Virus record (IMG/VR): IMGVR_UViG_3300008117_000120
Coordinates: 1 to 38,445 of that record
From: a virus
DNA length: 38,445 nucleotides
Strand: one strand, 5' to 3'
In this document: positions 1 through 8,818 of the stretch, one piece after another
Layout: each line of letters begins with the position of its first letter
How positions within the stretch are numbered: the stretch's first letter is position 1
Position numbers and translations under genes: made by a program
The notes under the pieces: model-generated
What the model was told of the DNA's origin: nothing
Seen by the model: only the letters and a program-made list of their open reading frames with translations
Databases searched by the model: none

Positions 1-414
1 ACTCAGGGAACTCAGGGTATTCAAGGAACACAGGGTATACAAGGTGTAACTGGTATTCAAGGAACTCAAGGTACTCAAGGCATACAAGGAATTACTGGAG
101 CACAAGGTGCTCAAGGCATAACTGGTATCCAAGGTACTCAAGGAATCCAGGGTATACAGGGTACTCAAGGTATTCAAGGAACACAGGGTGTACAAGGGGT
201 ACAAGGTATCCAAGGTACACAGGGTACTCAAGGTGTACAGGGTACCCAAGGAACTCAAGGCACCCAAGGAATTCAAGGTGTACAAGGTACTCAGGGTACC
301 CAGGGAACCCAAGGCATTCAAGGAACTCAGGGCACACAAGGAACTCAAGGCATTCAAGGAGTACAGGGTACTCAAGGAACTCAGGGTACACAAGGTATCC
401 AGGGTATTCAGGGT
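1..414 (+). repeat. Collagen-like Gly-X-Gln block A1 (partial)
   Basis: About 46 Gly-X-Y triplets, mainly GTQ and GIQ with some GVQ, GAQ and GVT/GIT, running in from the left edge and ending before 'GSAANS'. Gln fills most Y positions where animal collagen has hydroxyproline. Codons vary synonymously (CAA/CAG, GGT/GGA/GGC), so the protein pattern rather than the DNA is conserved. Confidence 0.9.
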
Positions 415-3400
415 AGTGCTGCAAACTCTATCTCAAATAATGTTAACAACTATGTAGTTACAGCTACAGGAAATGGAGCTACACCTTTTAACGGTGAGGC
501 TAATCTACAGTTTGATGGCTCTACTCTATCATTAACAGGATCCTTAGTACAATCAGGTTCTTCAGTAGCTGCCTCTTTAAGAGGAAGTGGATCAGGAGTA
601 TTTTCAGTAGACGGAACACTAGGAAGATTATTCCAAGTAGACGATACATTATCAGGATCACTCTTTAGTGTTAACACTGCAGGTGGTTTACCTGTAATTG
701 AGGCTTTCTCTGATAATACAGTTAGAGTAGGTCAATTTGGACAAAAAGCATTATTTGTATCTCAATCCAAAGTAGGTGTAGGTAAGGAAAGTGCTTTAAA
801 TGGTACTTTAGATGTTAGTGGATCTGCTACTATTACAGGATCTCTTAGTGTTTTAGGAGATATTACCTCAACTGGCACTATTACAGCACAAACAATTGTT
901 GCTCAAGTAATTACCTCATCAGTTGATTTTGTAACTGGATCTACTCGCTTTGGTACTTTACCTTCAGTAAACACACATCAATTTTCAGGATCAGTTTCAA
1001 TAACTGGTTCTTTAGCTTATACAAATATACCTTTAGGCTCAACTGAAACTAATATTGTAGTTACAGATGCCTCAGGTAATTTTAGATATAGAACGAATTT
1101 AAGCCTACAGGGAACTCAAGGTACGCAAGGAACACAAGGTACTCAAGGCATTCAAGGTGTACAAGGTACTCAGGGTACCCAGGGAACACAAGGAGTTCAG
1201 GGTGTTCAAGGAATACAGGGCACTCAAGGTACTCAGGGAATCCAGGGTACTCAAGGCACCCAAGGAACTCAAGGTATCCAAGGTGTTCAAGGTACTCAGG
1301 GTACTCAAGGCACTCAAGGAATCCAAGGCGTACAGGGAACTCAAGGCACACAAGGAACTCAAGGTATACAGGGCATTCAAGGTACCCAGGGAACACAAGG
1401 AACTCAAGGTATTCAAGGAGTGCAGGGTACACAAGGTACTCAGGGAACTCAGGGCATTCAAGGTACCCAGGGTACTCAAGGAACTCAAGGGATACAAGGT
1501 GTTCAAGGAACCCAAGGAACTCAGGGTACACAAGGTATCCAAGGAGTACAGGGAGCCCAAGGTACACAAGGAACACAAGGTATACAAGGGGTACAGGGAA
1601 CCCAAGGTACACAGGGAACTCAGGGTATTCAGGGCTCAGCTGCTAACTCAATTACAAATAATGTAAACAATTACGTTGTTACAGCTACTGGTAATAGTGC
1701 TACTCCATTTAATGGAGAATCAAACTTATATTTTGATGGCACTAGTTTAGGTATAGGCACTACAGTCCCAGGTAGAAAACTAGATTTGTCTATTGGAGGC
1801 CAAATGACTTTTGGAAATAATGTTGTAACAGATTCAACATCAGGAATATATTGGCATGATACCTCAAACTATGGAATATACCGTACATCAGGTGCTTGGA
1901 CTTCAAATACATATCAGCAATTAAAATTAGCTTGGTCTACAGGTATTATATTATCTCCAGGTGAAGGTGGAACTTATGATAAAAGTTATGTAGAAGTAAA
2001 TACAGGAAAGGGATTAATGGTTACATCTGGTAATGTTGGTATAGGCACTACAGACCCATCAACTAAACTCCATTTATATGAATCTACAGCAGCTGATGTT
2101 ATTTTAAGATTAACTCCTACTGATGGATCTTATGATCCTGTAATTCAACTTACAGGACAGGGTAATAGTATAGCAACTGAAGGTTTTGAAATTTGGTATT
2201 CTAATAATGTTGGTGATGTTCATTTATCAACAACATATGTTAATGATGCTGCCGCCATTCGTTTTCATACTAGAACAGGAGCATCAAAATCTACATCTAA
2301 TGAAAGATTAACAATAGCAGGTAATGGTAATGTTGGTATAAACACCACAAACCCAGGATATAAACTTGATGTTAATGGAGGATCAGCAGCTACATATATT
2401 GGTATTAAAGCATCAGGTGCAGGAAATGAAACTACATTAGCCTTTACTAATGTTAATGGTGATGCCTTTATAGGATTAGCAGGAGGAGCAGGCAATATTA
2501 TTACAGGTACAGCAGCAGGTGACTTAAATATCAATAATAGAACTGGTGGTAAAATTAATTTAAGTACCACTAGTGCAAATGCTCAGTTAACTATTAATGC
2601 TAGTGGTAATGTTGGTATAGGTACTACAAACCCAAATGCTAAACTTAATGTAGCCGGAGATACTAGTATAACAGGCTCTCTAGTACAATCAGGCTCTGGT
2701 GTAGCAGCCTCACTACGAGGTAGTGGATCAGCAGTATTCTCTGTTGATGGTACTTTAGGTCGTTTATTCCAAGTAGATGATTCACTTTCAGGATCATTAT
2801 TTAGTGTAAACACAGCTGGTGGTTTACCTGTAATTGAAGCATTCTCAGATAACTCAGTTAAAATTGGTAAATATGGGGCTGAATCAATTGTAGTATCAGG
2901 ATCAGGAGGTCCATTACAATTAAGTGGTTCAGTTAAATTAATAAGTTTAGGAACAGCATCCGATACTAATATAGTTGTATTTAATACAACAACTAAAACT
3001 CTTGGATATAATACAGCTTTGAGTTTGCAAGGAACCCAGGGTACACAAGGTACACAAGGCACTCAGGGTACCCAAGGAATACAAGGCATCCAAGGTACAC
3101 AGGGTATTCAAGGAACTCAGGGAACTCAAGGCATTCAAGGAGTGCAGGGTACACAGGGTACTCAAGGAACACAAGGAATACAGGGCACTCAGGGAACTCA
3201 AGGAACACAGGGTATTCAAGGCACACAAGGTACACAGGGAACTCAAGGCATTCAGGGAACTCAAGGCACACAAGGTACACAAGGTATTCAGGGTGTTCAA
3301 GGAACTCAAGGCACACAAGGAACTCAAGGTATTCAAGGTACTAATGCCTCTACCTCTATTACAAATAATACTAACAACTATGTTGTCACTGCTACTGGAA

Positions 3401-6400
3401 ATGGATCAACTCCATTCAATGGAGAATCAAATTTATATTTTGATGGAACTAACTTAGGTGTTGGAACTACATCTCCAAACTCTAAAATAACAGTAAATAC
3501 TGACTTTGCCTCTATTGTGGGTATGACAATTAGTACTGATAATGCTAATGATTCTCAAATAGTACTAAGAAAAGCAGCTAGTAAACCAGCTTTTGGAGTT
3601 TTAGCTTGGGATACTAACGTGTTTTTATCAGCAGGAGTATACTATGATGGTGGATCTTGGATTCACCATAGTGATGATACTAATAGCCAATTATTCTTCT
3701 TTAGCCCAGGACTTGGAATGAGATGGTATGCCTCGAGTGATTCATCTGTTAGCTGGAACGTAGCTAGTGATGAGCAGCTTTGGAATGACTCAGCAAACTG
3801 GACAAATTTAGTTCGCTCAACAAGAAGTGGAGATTCATATTTTACAGGAGGAAATGTTGGTATAGGTACTACAGGACCAAACTATCCTATTGATTTACAA
3901 CGTACAACTTCCCCATTAACCCTTAATTTAAAACTAAATAAAGGATCTGTAACAAATGATTATGCTGAAATAGCATTTCAATTATGGGATGGAGCGGGTA
4001 CTGGAGCTAACACATTTGGTGGTACTGGAAATTCAAGACCAAGTGTTGTTTTAAGAGCATTAAATGAAGATGGTAATAGTGCTGCTGGTGCTTTTATAGT
4101 AGGTACCTTTACAGGAGGTGCTACTAACTCTACATTAACTGAAAAGTTTAGAATATCAAGTGGGGGCAATGTTGGTATTGGTACTACAAACCCAACAGAA
4201 AAACTTCAAATCCAAACTGGTAATGTCTTTGTAGGAGGGATTACTGCTTCTACTCCTATAACAACAGGCACTCAGTATAAAATAAAAATGGGCCAGCAGT
4301 ACTGGAATAGTACAAAAGGTACAGATGGAAGTATTAAACTAGAACTATATAGTGTAAATTCTGGTGATACTTATGGAATAGGTGTAAGTGCTAGTGAATT
4401 AGAAATACAATCACAAGCAAATATTGGTTTTTATGCTGGAGGTTCTACTACAAGAACTCTTCGTATGCTTATAGAAGGGGCTAGTGGCAATGTTGGTATA
4501 GGTACTACAAACCCAGTAAATAGACTTTCTGTAGAAGGAGGTAGTATAAAACTTAATCATGCTAATGCAGCTGCCAATTATTATTTAGCTTTAAATAAAA
4601 AAACAGGCCAAGATGGAGGAATATTATTTCAAAGAGATAATGCTGAAGATTGGCAATTTGTTAATACTACTAGTGGAAACTTAACATTCTATTCATATGG
4701 TATTGGTTCTGAAGCTATCACATTCCAAAAATCAAGTGGTAATGTTGGTATAGGTACTACATCTCCAGTTGCTTTATTAGATGTTAGAGGTAGCTCTCAA
4801 GTTAGATCAATAACATTATCAGGTGCTTTAGTAGGAGATGATGCTAATGTAGGCTCAATGGATGGTTTAGTAGGATGGTATGTGGGTGATTCATATAATG
4901 CTACTGATAAAGTATGGTATGATATTTCTGGAAATGCTAACCACACAAATGCCTCTAAAGGATCACCGACTAAAGTAACATTTTCAGCAGGTAGCAGTAA
5001 TTCATACAAAACATTTAGTGTTGTAAGTGGTAGTACAAGTGATGGTTTAACTTTCCCATCAGCTATTTTACCAGGTACATTTACTTTATTCCATGTTACT
5101 AGATATATAGGAGGTGCTAAAAAAAGAATCTTTGATGGATACTCAGGTAACTGGTTATCTGGTTTTTGGGATGGTAATTCTGGTGTTGCTTACCATGAAG
5201 GATGGATTACAGACCAAACAAACCATTTTGGAAATAATTGGGTATTATCAACAGATCAAAACTCATTATATAGAGGACAAAGTGATGGTTCTTTATATTC
5301 AGCTACAGGTGGTGGAGGAGCATCAGCAAGATTAACAATTAATAATGGTAACTATACATCAGGTACAGGTGGATCTGTAGGTGCCGAAGTATCAGATTGG
5401 TTAGTAGCGGAAGTTATTGTATTTAATAGAACATTAACTACAGAAGAAATATTATATGTAGAAAATTATTTAGGTAGAAAATATGGTTTACCTTTATATA
5501 ATAACTATTTTCAAGGTAATGTTGGTATAGGCACTACAGCCCCAGTTAATAGATTACATGTAGTTGGATCTTCTTCAACTAATGAAAATATAACACCTAT
5601 CTTCATCACCCATGACTTTTCAGGAACTCATGGTTTTGGTTTAGCTATTTCTAGAGATGCTAGCACAAATACAGCTGCTTTATCTTTTGGTGCTGATAGT
5701 AGTACTAATGCTATTATAGCAGCTAATAATTCTGATTTAAGAATAGGTAAACAACAATCCTCAGCGTTTAGTGAGTATGTTAGAATTGACACTAATGGTA
5801 ATGTTGGTATAAACACTACAGCACCAGGAGCTAAACTTGATGTTAGAGGTAATAGTTTATTTTATAATACAGGAGCTGATACTTTCCTTACAATTCAAGG
5901 AAACTCATCATATGACCCTATTTTACAATTAAAATCAGATCAAAACACAATAGCGGACGAAGGTTTCCAAATGTGGTATACTAATGATGTAGGTAATATA
6001 CGTTTTGCTACTACATATCCTAATGATGCTGCTAGTATACATTTCCACACTAGAACAGGAGCATCAAAATCTACATCTAACGAAAGATTAACTATATTAG
6101 GAGGAGGAAATGTTGGAATAGGATCATCATCACCTGCTTATAAACTAGATGTCTCAGGCACAATCCGCGCTACAGGCGATGTTATAGCCTACTCAGATGC
6201 TCGTGTTAAAACAAATGTATTAACAATAGAAAAAGCTATTGAAAAAATAAAAGCATTAAGAGGTGTATCTTATACTCGTACCGACAGTGAAGACAAATCT
6301 GAAAAAATAGGTGTAATAGCACAAGAGGTACTTGAGGTATTACCACAGGTAGTACAACAAGATGAAAATGGAAAATATAGTGTTGCCTATGGTAACATGG

Positions 6401-6465
6401 TAGGTATATTAATTGAAGCAGTTAAAGAATTAACTGCACGTATTGAACAATTAGAAAATAAATAA
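1..6465 (+). CDS. Giant tail fibre A, collagen-like with S74 chaperone (5' truncated)
   Basis: The frame is open from base 1 to a TAA at 6463-6465 (2,154 codons), so the N-terminus lies outside the window; a GTG at 1420 is an internal codon in a repeat, not the start. Order: Gly-X-Gln block, beta linker, second Gly-X-Gln block (1108-1635), 'GNVGIGTT' modules, third block (3028-3339), more modules, an embedded LamG-like domain (about 4850-5510), final modules, then a peptidase S74 chaperone of endosialidase type from about 6190. The SDAR motif (Ser codon at 6193) is the expected self-cleavage site, and the stretch ends in a coiled coil. S74 domains trimerise a fibre and are then cut off. I count 12 'GIGTT'-type modules. 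The likely role is a trimeric receptor-binding tail fibre. The next gene starts one base after the stop. Fibre identity is strong; the receptor is unknown. Confidence 0.88.
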   Translation, partial: TQGTQGIQGTQGIQGVTGIQGTQGTQGIQGITGAQGAQGITGIQGTQGIQGIQGTQGIQGTQGVQGVQGIQGTQGTQGVQGTQGTQGTQGIQGVQGTQGTQGTQGIQGTQGTQGTQGIQGVQGTQGTQGTQGIQGIQGSAANSISNNVNNYVVTATGNGATPFNGEANLQFDGSTLSLTGSLVQSGSSVAASLRGSGSGVFSVDGTLGRLFQVDDTLSGSLFSVNTAGGLPVIEAFSDNTVRVGQFGQKALFVSQSKVGVGKESALNGTLDVSGSATITGSLSVLGDITSTGTITAQTIVAQVITSSVDFVTGSTRFGTLPSVNTHQFSGSVSITGSLAYTNIPLGSTETNIVVTDASGNFRYRTNLSLQGTQGTQGTQGTQGIQGVQGTQGTQGTQGVQGVQGIQGTQGTQGIQGTQGTQGTQGIQGVQGTQGTQGTQGIQGVQGTQGTQGTQGIQGIQGTQGTQGTQGIQGVQGTQGTQGTQGIQGTQGTQGTQGIQGVQGTQGTQGTQGIQGVQGAQGTQGTQGIQGVQGTQGTQGTQGIQGSAANSITNNVNNYVVTATGNSATPFNGESNLYFDGTSLGIGTTVPGRKLDLSIGGQMTFGNNVVTDSTSGIYWHDTSNYGIYRTSGAWTSNTYQQLKLAWSTGIILSPGEGGTYDKSYVEVNTGKGLMVTSGNVGIGTTDPSTKLHLYESTAADVILRLTPTDGSYDPVIQLTGQGNSIATEGFEIWYSNNVGDVHLSTTYVNDAAAIRFHTRTGASKSTSNERLTIAGNGNVGINTTNPGYKLDVNGGSAATYIGIKASGAGNETTLAFTNVNGDAFIGLAGGAGNIITGTAAGDLNINNRTGGKINLSTTSANAQLTINASGNVGIGTTNPNAKLNVAGDTSITGSLVQSGSGVAASLRGSGSAVFSVDGTLGRLFQVDDSLSGSLFSVNTAGGLPVIEAFSDNSVKIGKYGAESIVVSGSGGPLQLSGSVKLISLGTASDTNIVVFNTTTKTLGYNTALSLQGTQGTQGTQGTQGTQGIQGIQGTQGIQGTQGTQGIQGVQGTQGTQGTQGIQGTQGTQGTQGIQGTQGTQGTQGIQGTQGTQGTQGIQGVQGTQGTQGTQGIQGTNASTSITNNTNNYVVTATGNGSTPFNGESNLYFDGTNLGVGTTSPNSKITVNTDFASIVGMTISTDNANDSQIVLRKAASKPAFGVLAWDTNVFLSAGVYYDGGSWIHHSDDTNSQLFFFSPGLGMRWYASSDSSVSWNVASDEQLWNDSANWTNLVRSTRSGDSYFTGGNVGIGTTGPNYPIDLQRTTSPLTLNLKLNKGSVTNDYAEIAFQLWDGAGTGANTFGGTGNSRPSVVLRALNEDGNSAAGAFIVGTFTGGATNSTLTEKFRISSGGNVGIGTTNPTEKLQIQTGNVFVGGITASTPITTGTQYKIKMGQQYWNSTKGTDGSIKLELYSVNSGDTYGIGVSASELEIQSQANIGFYAGGSTTRTLRMLIEGASGNVGIGTTNPVNRLSVEGGSIKLNHANAAANYYLALNKKTGQDGGILFQRDNAEDWQFVNTTSGNLTFYSYGIGSEAITFQKSSGNVGIGTTSPVALLDVRGSSQVRSITLSGALVGDDANVGSMDGLVGWYVGDSYNATDKVWYDISGNANHTNASKGSPTKVTFSAGSSNSYKTFSVVSGSTSDGLTFPSAILPGTFTLFHVTRYIGGAKKRIFDGYSGNWLSGFWDGNSGVAYHEGWITDQTNHFGNNWVLSTDQNSLYRGQSDGSLYSATGGGGASARLTINNGNYTSGTGGSVGAEVSDWLVAEVIVFNRTLTTEEILYVENYLGRKYGLPLYNNYFQGNVGIGTTAPVNRLHVVGSSSTNENITPIFITHDFSGTHGFGLAISRDASTNTAALSFGADSSTNAIIAANNSDLRIGKQQSSAFSEYVRIDTNGNVGINTTAPGAKLDVRGNSLFYNTGADTFLTIQGNSSYDPILQLKSDQNTIADEGFQMWYTNDVGNIRFATTYPNDAASIHFHTRTGASKSTSNERLTILGGGNVGIGSSSPAYKLDVSGTIRATGDVIAYSDARVKTNVLTIEKAIEKIKALRGVSYTRTDSEDKSEKIGVIAQEVLEVLPQVVQQDENGKYSVAYGNMVGILIEAVKELTARIEQLENK
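1108..1635 (+). repeat. Collagen-like Gly-X-Gln block A2
   Basis: About 58 triplets between the linker ending 'FRYRTNLSL' and the module starting 'GSAANSITNN'. The same two flanking linkers border blocks B1 and B3 in the second fibre, so the block is part of a reused cassette. Confidence 0.9.
1744..6156 (+). repeat. GNVGIGTT beta-module repeats of fibre A
   Basis: About 12 copies of a signature reading G-N-V-G-I-G-T-T-x-P followed by a K-L-x-V type strand, near 1750, 2032, 2329, 2605, 3457, 3850, 4168, 4486, 4738, 5515, 5797 and 6106. Most are 250-320 bases apart, so each module is about 85-105 residues. Core bases are well conserved between copies. They are probably repeated beta units of a trimeric shaft; the structure is inferred. 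Confidence 0.85.
3028..3339 (+). repeat. Collagen-like Gly-X-Gln block A3
   Basis: About 34 triplets of GTQ, GIQ and GVQ, preceded by 'NTALSL' and followed by 'TNASTSITNNTNNY', the same downstream module type as the other blocks. Confidence 0.9.
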
Positions 6466-6466
6466 T

Positions 6467-7138
6467 ATGGCATTTTCAAATGGTCCTGTAATACCAACTA
6501 ATGGTCTCGTTTTATCTTGGGATGCTGCTGATCCAAACTCATACCCAGGAAGTGGAACCACTATATATGATACATCAGGAAATGGAAATAATGGAACGTT
6601 AGTAAATGGAGTATCATTTAGTTCAAATAATGGTGGTACATTAGTCACTGATGGTGTTGATGATTACATTTATAGTACAACTCCTAATTTATCATCAACT
6701 AATTATACTGTAGTAGGAGCAGCTCGTTATATTTCTCTTATTAGACCTGGAGGATCTTACCCTGGAGGAAGAATGATTAATGCTAATGGAAATAACTGGT
6801 TATTAGGACATTGGGGAGATACAGTAGACAATTATTATGCTGACGGAACTATTGTTGGTATTAATGGAAGCATAACAGATTTTAATTGGAGAATATATGC
6901 AGGCACAGGTAATATATCTGGGGATTCTTATAGTTTTTACATGAACAATAGTTTGTATGCCTCAAATAGTGGAGGATCAGCAGGTCCTAGTGGCATAATA
7001 ATTGGAAAATACCCTTTTACTAATTCAGAAAATGCTAATGGTGCTTTTGGATTTGTATTAGTGTATAATAGAATTCTTACAACAGACGAAATGACTCAAA
7101 TATATAACGCTAAAAAATCACGTTTTAATTTAAAATAA
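6467..7138 (+). CDS. LamG/concanavalin A-like tail protein, copy 1
   Basis: A 223-residue protein with the N-terminal pattern 'DGLVLSWDAADPNSYPGSG' then D-T-S-G-N-G-N-N-G, typical of LamG/concanavalin A-like jelly-roll domains in phage tail proteins. No signal peptide or membrane segment is seen. It ends in 'KKSRFNLK', a tail shared with the next two genes. The start is one base after the fibre A stop (TAATATG), so it is probably translated from the same message. It is the first of three tandem paralogues. The likely role is carbohydrate binding or a fibre-tip accessory; the ligand is not readable from sequence. Confidence 0.8.
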   Translation: MAFSNGPVIPTNGLVLSWDAADPNSYPGSGTTIYDTSGNGNNGTLVNGVSFSSNNGGTLVTDGVDDYIYSTTPNLSSTNYTVVGAARYISLIRPGGSYPGGRMINANGNNWLLGHWGDTVDNYYADGTIVGINGSITDFNWRIYAGTGNISGDSYSFYMNNSLYASNSGGSAGPSGIIIGKYPFTNSENANGAFGFVLVYNRILTTDEMTQIYNAKKSRFNLK

Positions 7139-7139
7139 A

Positions 7140-7829
7140 ATGGGGATATCAGGTGGACCAGATTTAATTCAGGATGGATTATTAGTAAATTTAGATGCTA
7201 GTGACAAGAATTCTTATCCTGGCAGTGGTACTACATGGTTTGATTTAAGTGGTAATGGAAATAATTTTACATTTTCCGCTACTCCAACTATGACTGGTGG
7301 GGTATTTAATAGTGGAGCATCTACATATGCTTATAGAAATGCTATAGCAGTAGATTCCTCTGTTAGTGGATATACTTTAGAGGCATTTTTTAAAATAAAC
7401 TCTAGTACAGGAGGAAGTTGGCAAAATGTAACCCAAAACGGAGGAGAAGACCCAGGCAGACATATGATGTGGTATAACGGAGGATCAAATACATTTCAAG
7501 CATTATTTCATACACCAAATGCATATAATAACATATCAGATACTTTATCTATAGGTGTTTGGTATTATTTGCAATTATCTTATAGTCCCTCTGGTGGAGG
7601 AAGCAACGGTAGAAGGGCTTGGCTTAATGGTGTTGAAAAAACAGTAAATAATACAGCAGCAGGAAATGCTACCCCTTCAGGATATTTTACAATATCTGTA
7701 GATAGTGATCTTGTATCTAATAAATCAGATATGTCTTATTCCTCTGTTAGATATTATAATAGAAGTTTGAGCCCATCTGAAGTTCTTCAAAATTATAATG
7801 CTTTAAAGTCACGCTTCGGCTTAAAATAA
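7140..7829 (+). CDS. LamG/concanavalin A-like tail protein, copy 2
   Basis: A 229-residue paralogue of the gene before it. It has 'DGLLVNLDASDKNSYPGSG', a W-F-D-L-S-G-N-G-N-N motif and a C-terminal 'ALKSRFGLK'. The start lies one base after the upstream stop, so translation is probably coupled. The middle (about residues 55-150) differs most from copies 1 and 3, as expected for binding loops that have diversified while the jelly-roll frame is kept. It is probably a receptor-binding or structural accessory of the tail fibres. Confidence 0.8.
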   Translation: MGISGGPDLIQDGLLVNLDASDKNSYPGSGTTWFDLSGNGNNFTFSATPTMTGGVFNSGASTYAYRNAIAVDSSVSGYTLEAFFKINSSTGGSWQNVTQNGGEDPGRHMMWYNGGSNTFQALFHTPNAYNNISDTLSIGVWYYLQLSYSPSGGGSNGRRAWLNGVEKTVNNTAAGNATPSGYFTISVDSDLVSNKSDMSYSSVRYYNRSLSPSEVLQNYNALKSRFGLK

Positions 7830-7834
7830 AGTAT

Positions 7835-8503
7835 ATGGCAATACAATACGCAAATGGTAAAATAGTAACAGATGGACTAGTATTATCACTAAACGCCGCT
7901 GATAGAAATTCATATCCTGGAAGTGGTACTACTTGGTTTGATATGAGTGGAAATGGCTATAATGGTACTTTAACTAATGGACCAACATTTAATTCAGCTA
8001 ATGGAGGGAGTATTGTGTTTGATGGAACAGATGATGTAGTAAGGTTAACACCAGCTTTAGTTACTGGCACTGGAGACTTTAGCTTATGTTCTTTTGTAAA
8101 AAGAAACACTACAGATGCCGGTGCTGATTTCATATGTGGAAATTATGGAGCAGCTAATAATGGATTAGAATTATACTACTACTCAAATAAAATTTATTTT
8201 TACATGGTAGGATCATATTCAGTAGGAAATACAACTATCTCAGATATGAATTGGCATCATGTGTGTGGAACTAGACAAAGTGGAGCATTAACTATTTATC
8301 TAGATGGAGTATCAGATGGTACAGGAACAGCAAACGTTAGCATACCAGGAAATAATCCTTTTACTTTAGGTAATGGCCATGATTACACATCAGAAGCACT
8401 AAATGGTAATATAGCCAGCTGCCAAGTATATAATCGTGCCCTTTCAGCTTCAGAAATCCTTCAAAACTACAACGCTCAAAAATCACGCTTCGGTTTAAAA
8501 TAA
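7835..8503 (+). CDS. LamG/concanavalin A-like tail protein, copy 3
   Basis: A 222-residue third paralogue. It has 'DGLVLSLNAADRNSYPGSG', W-F-D-M-S-G-N-G, then the classical LamG pattern of 'FDGTDD', 'NWHHVCGTR', 'IYLDGVSDG' and 'CQVYNRALSASEI', ending 'AQKSRFGLK'. It is the most canonical of the three. The upstream spacer is five bases. Its 3' end uses more C-ending codons than the rest of the gene, as at the ends of both fibre genes. The likely role is glycan or receptor binding at the tail. Confidence 0.82.
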   Translation: MAIQYANGKIVTDGLVLSLNAADRNSYPGSGTTWFDMSGNGYNGTLTNGPTFNSANGGSIVFDGTDDVVRLTPALVTGTGDFSLCSFVKRNTTDAGADFICGNYGAANNGLELYYYSNKIYFYMVGSYSVGNTTISDMNWHHVCGTRQSGALTIYLDGVSDGTGTANVSIPGNNPFTLGNGHDYTSEALNGNIASCQVYNRALSASEILQNYNAQKSRFGLK

Positions 8504-8514
8504 AATAAAAACAT

Positions 8515-8790
8515 ATGGAACAACAAGAATACCCAAACAGAGAATTCATGATCTTTGATGTTAGTGAACTACCATCAATTGATTTCACACAAGTATTAGA
8601 AACATCAATTGATACTGTTCGCAAATCAGTAGATCAAACAAAAACATTTGTAAAATGGGATGGTGCAACTATTCCATCATCAGTAGCGGCCTTAACCACA
8701 AAAGAAGGCCCATACACTTATGATGAGATATTAGCAATCCTTGCTACACCAGAGTGGACATCTCCTGACACAGGCAGTATTGCACCTTAA
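8515..8790 (+). CDS. Small hypothetical protein between fibre genes
   Basis: A 91-residue protein I do not recognise. It is acidic, with no signal peptide or membrane segment. The region 'FVKWDGATIPSSVAAL' followed by 'GPYTYDEILAILATPEW' looks like a compact folded unit. It sits 11 bases after the third LamG gene and just before the second giant fibre, so a tail-fibre accessory or chaperone role is possible but unproven. Its TAA stop overlaps the candidate late promoter box of the next gene. Confidence 0.65.
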   Translation: MEQQEYPNREFMIFDVSELPSIDFTQVLETSIDTVRKSVDQTKTFVKWDGATIPSSVAALTTKEGPYTYDEILAILATPEWTSPDTGSIAP

Positions 8791-8798
8791 TATTTATA
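8790..8798 (+). promoter_or_regulatory. Candidate class II (late) promoter box before fibre B
   Basis: ATATTTATA, preceded by A, with 20 bases between its end and the fibre B ATG. The same box at similar spacing precedes several structural genes. No TTTGG lies 24 bases upstream, unlike class I sites. Confidence 0.5.
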
Positions 8799-8818
8799 CC
8801 ATATAATTGTGATATAAT

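Noticed and set aside
92-1612. Long minus-strand and alternate-frame ORFs across the Gly-X-Gln blocks, rich in Leu-Glu-Tyr-Pro or Ser-Leu-Thr repeats
   Set aside because: They are low-complexity shadows of the repeated GGN-ACN-CAR codons; the + frame continues into well-formed domains.
1108-1635. Repeat blocks as a possible CRISPR array or minisatellite
   Set aside because: The repeats have a 9-base coding period with no spacers, stay in one frame and vary synonymously, so they are protein-coding.
5114-5335. Separate 73-residue ORF inside fibre A
   Set aside because: It overlaps the embedded LamG-like domain in another frame and has no domain features.
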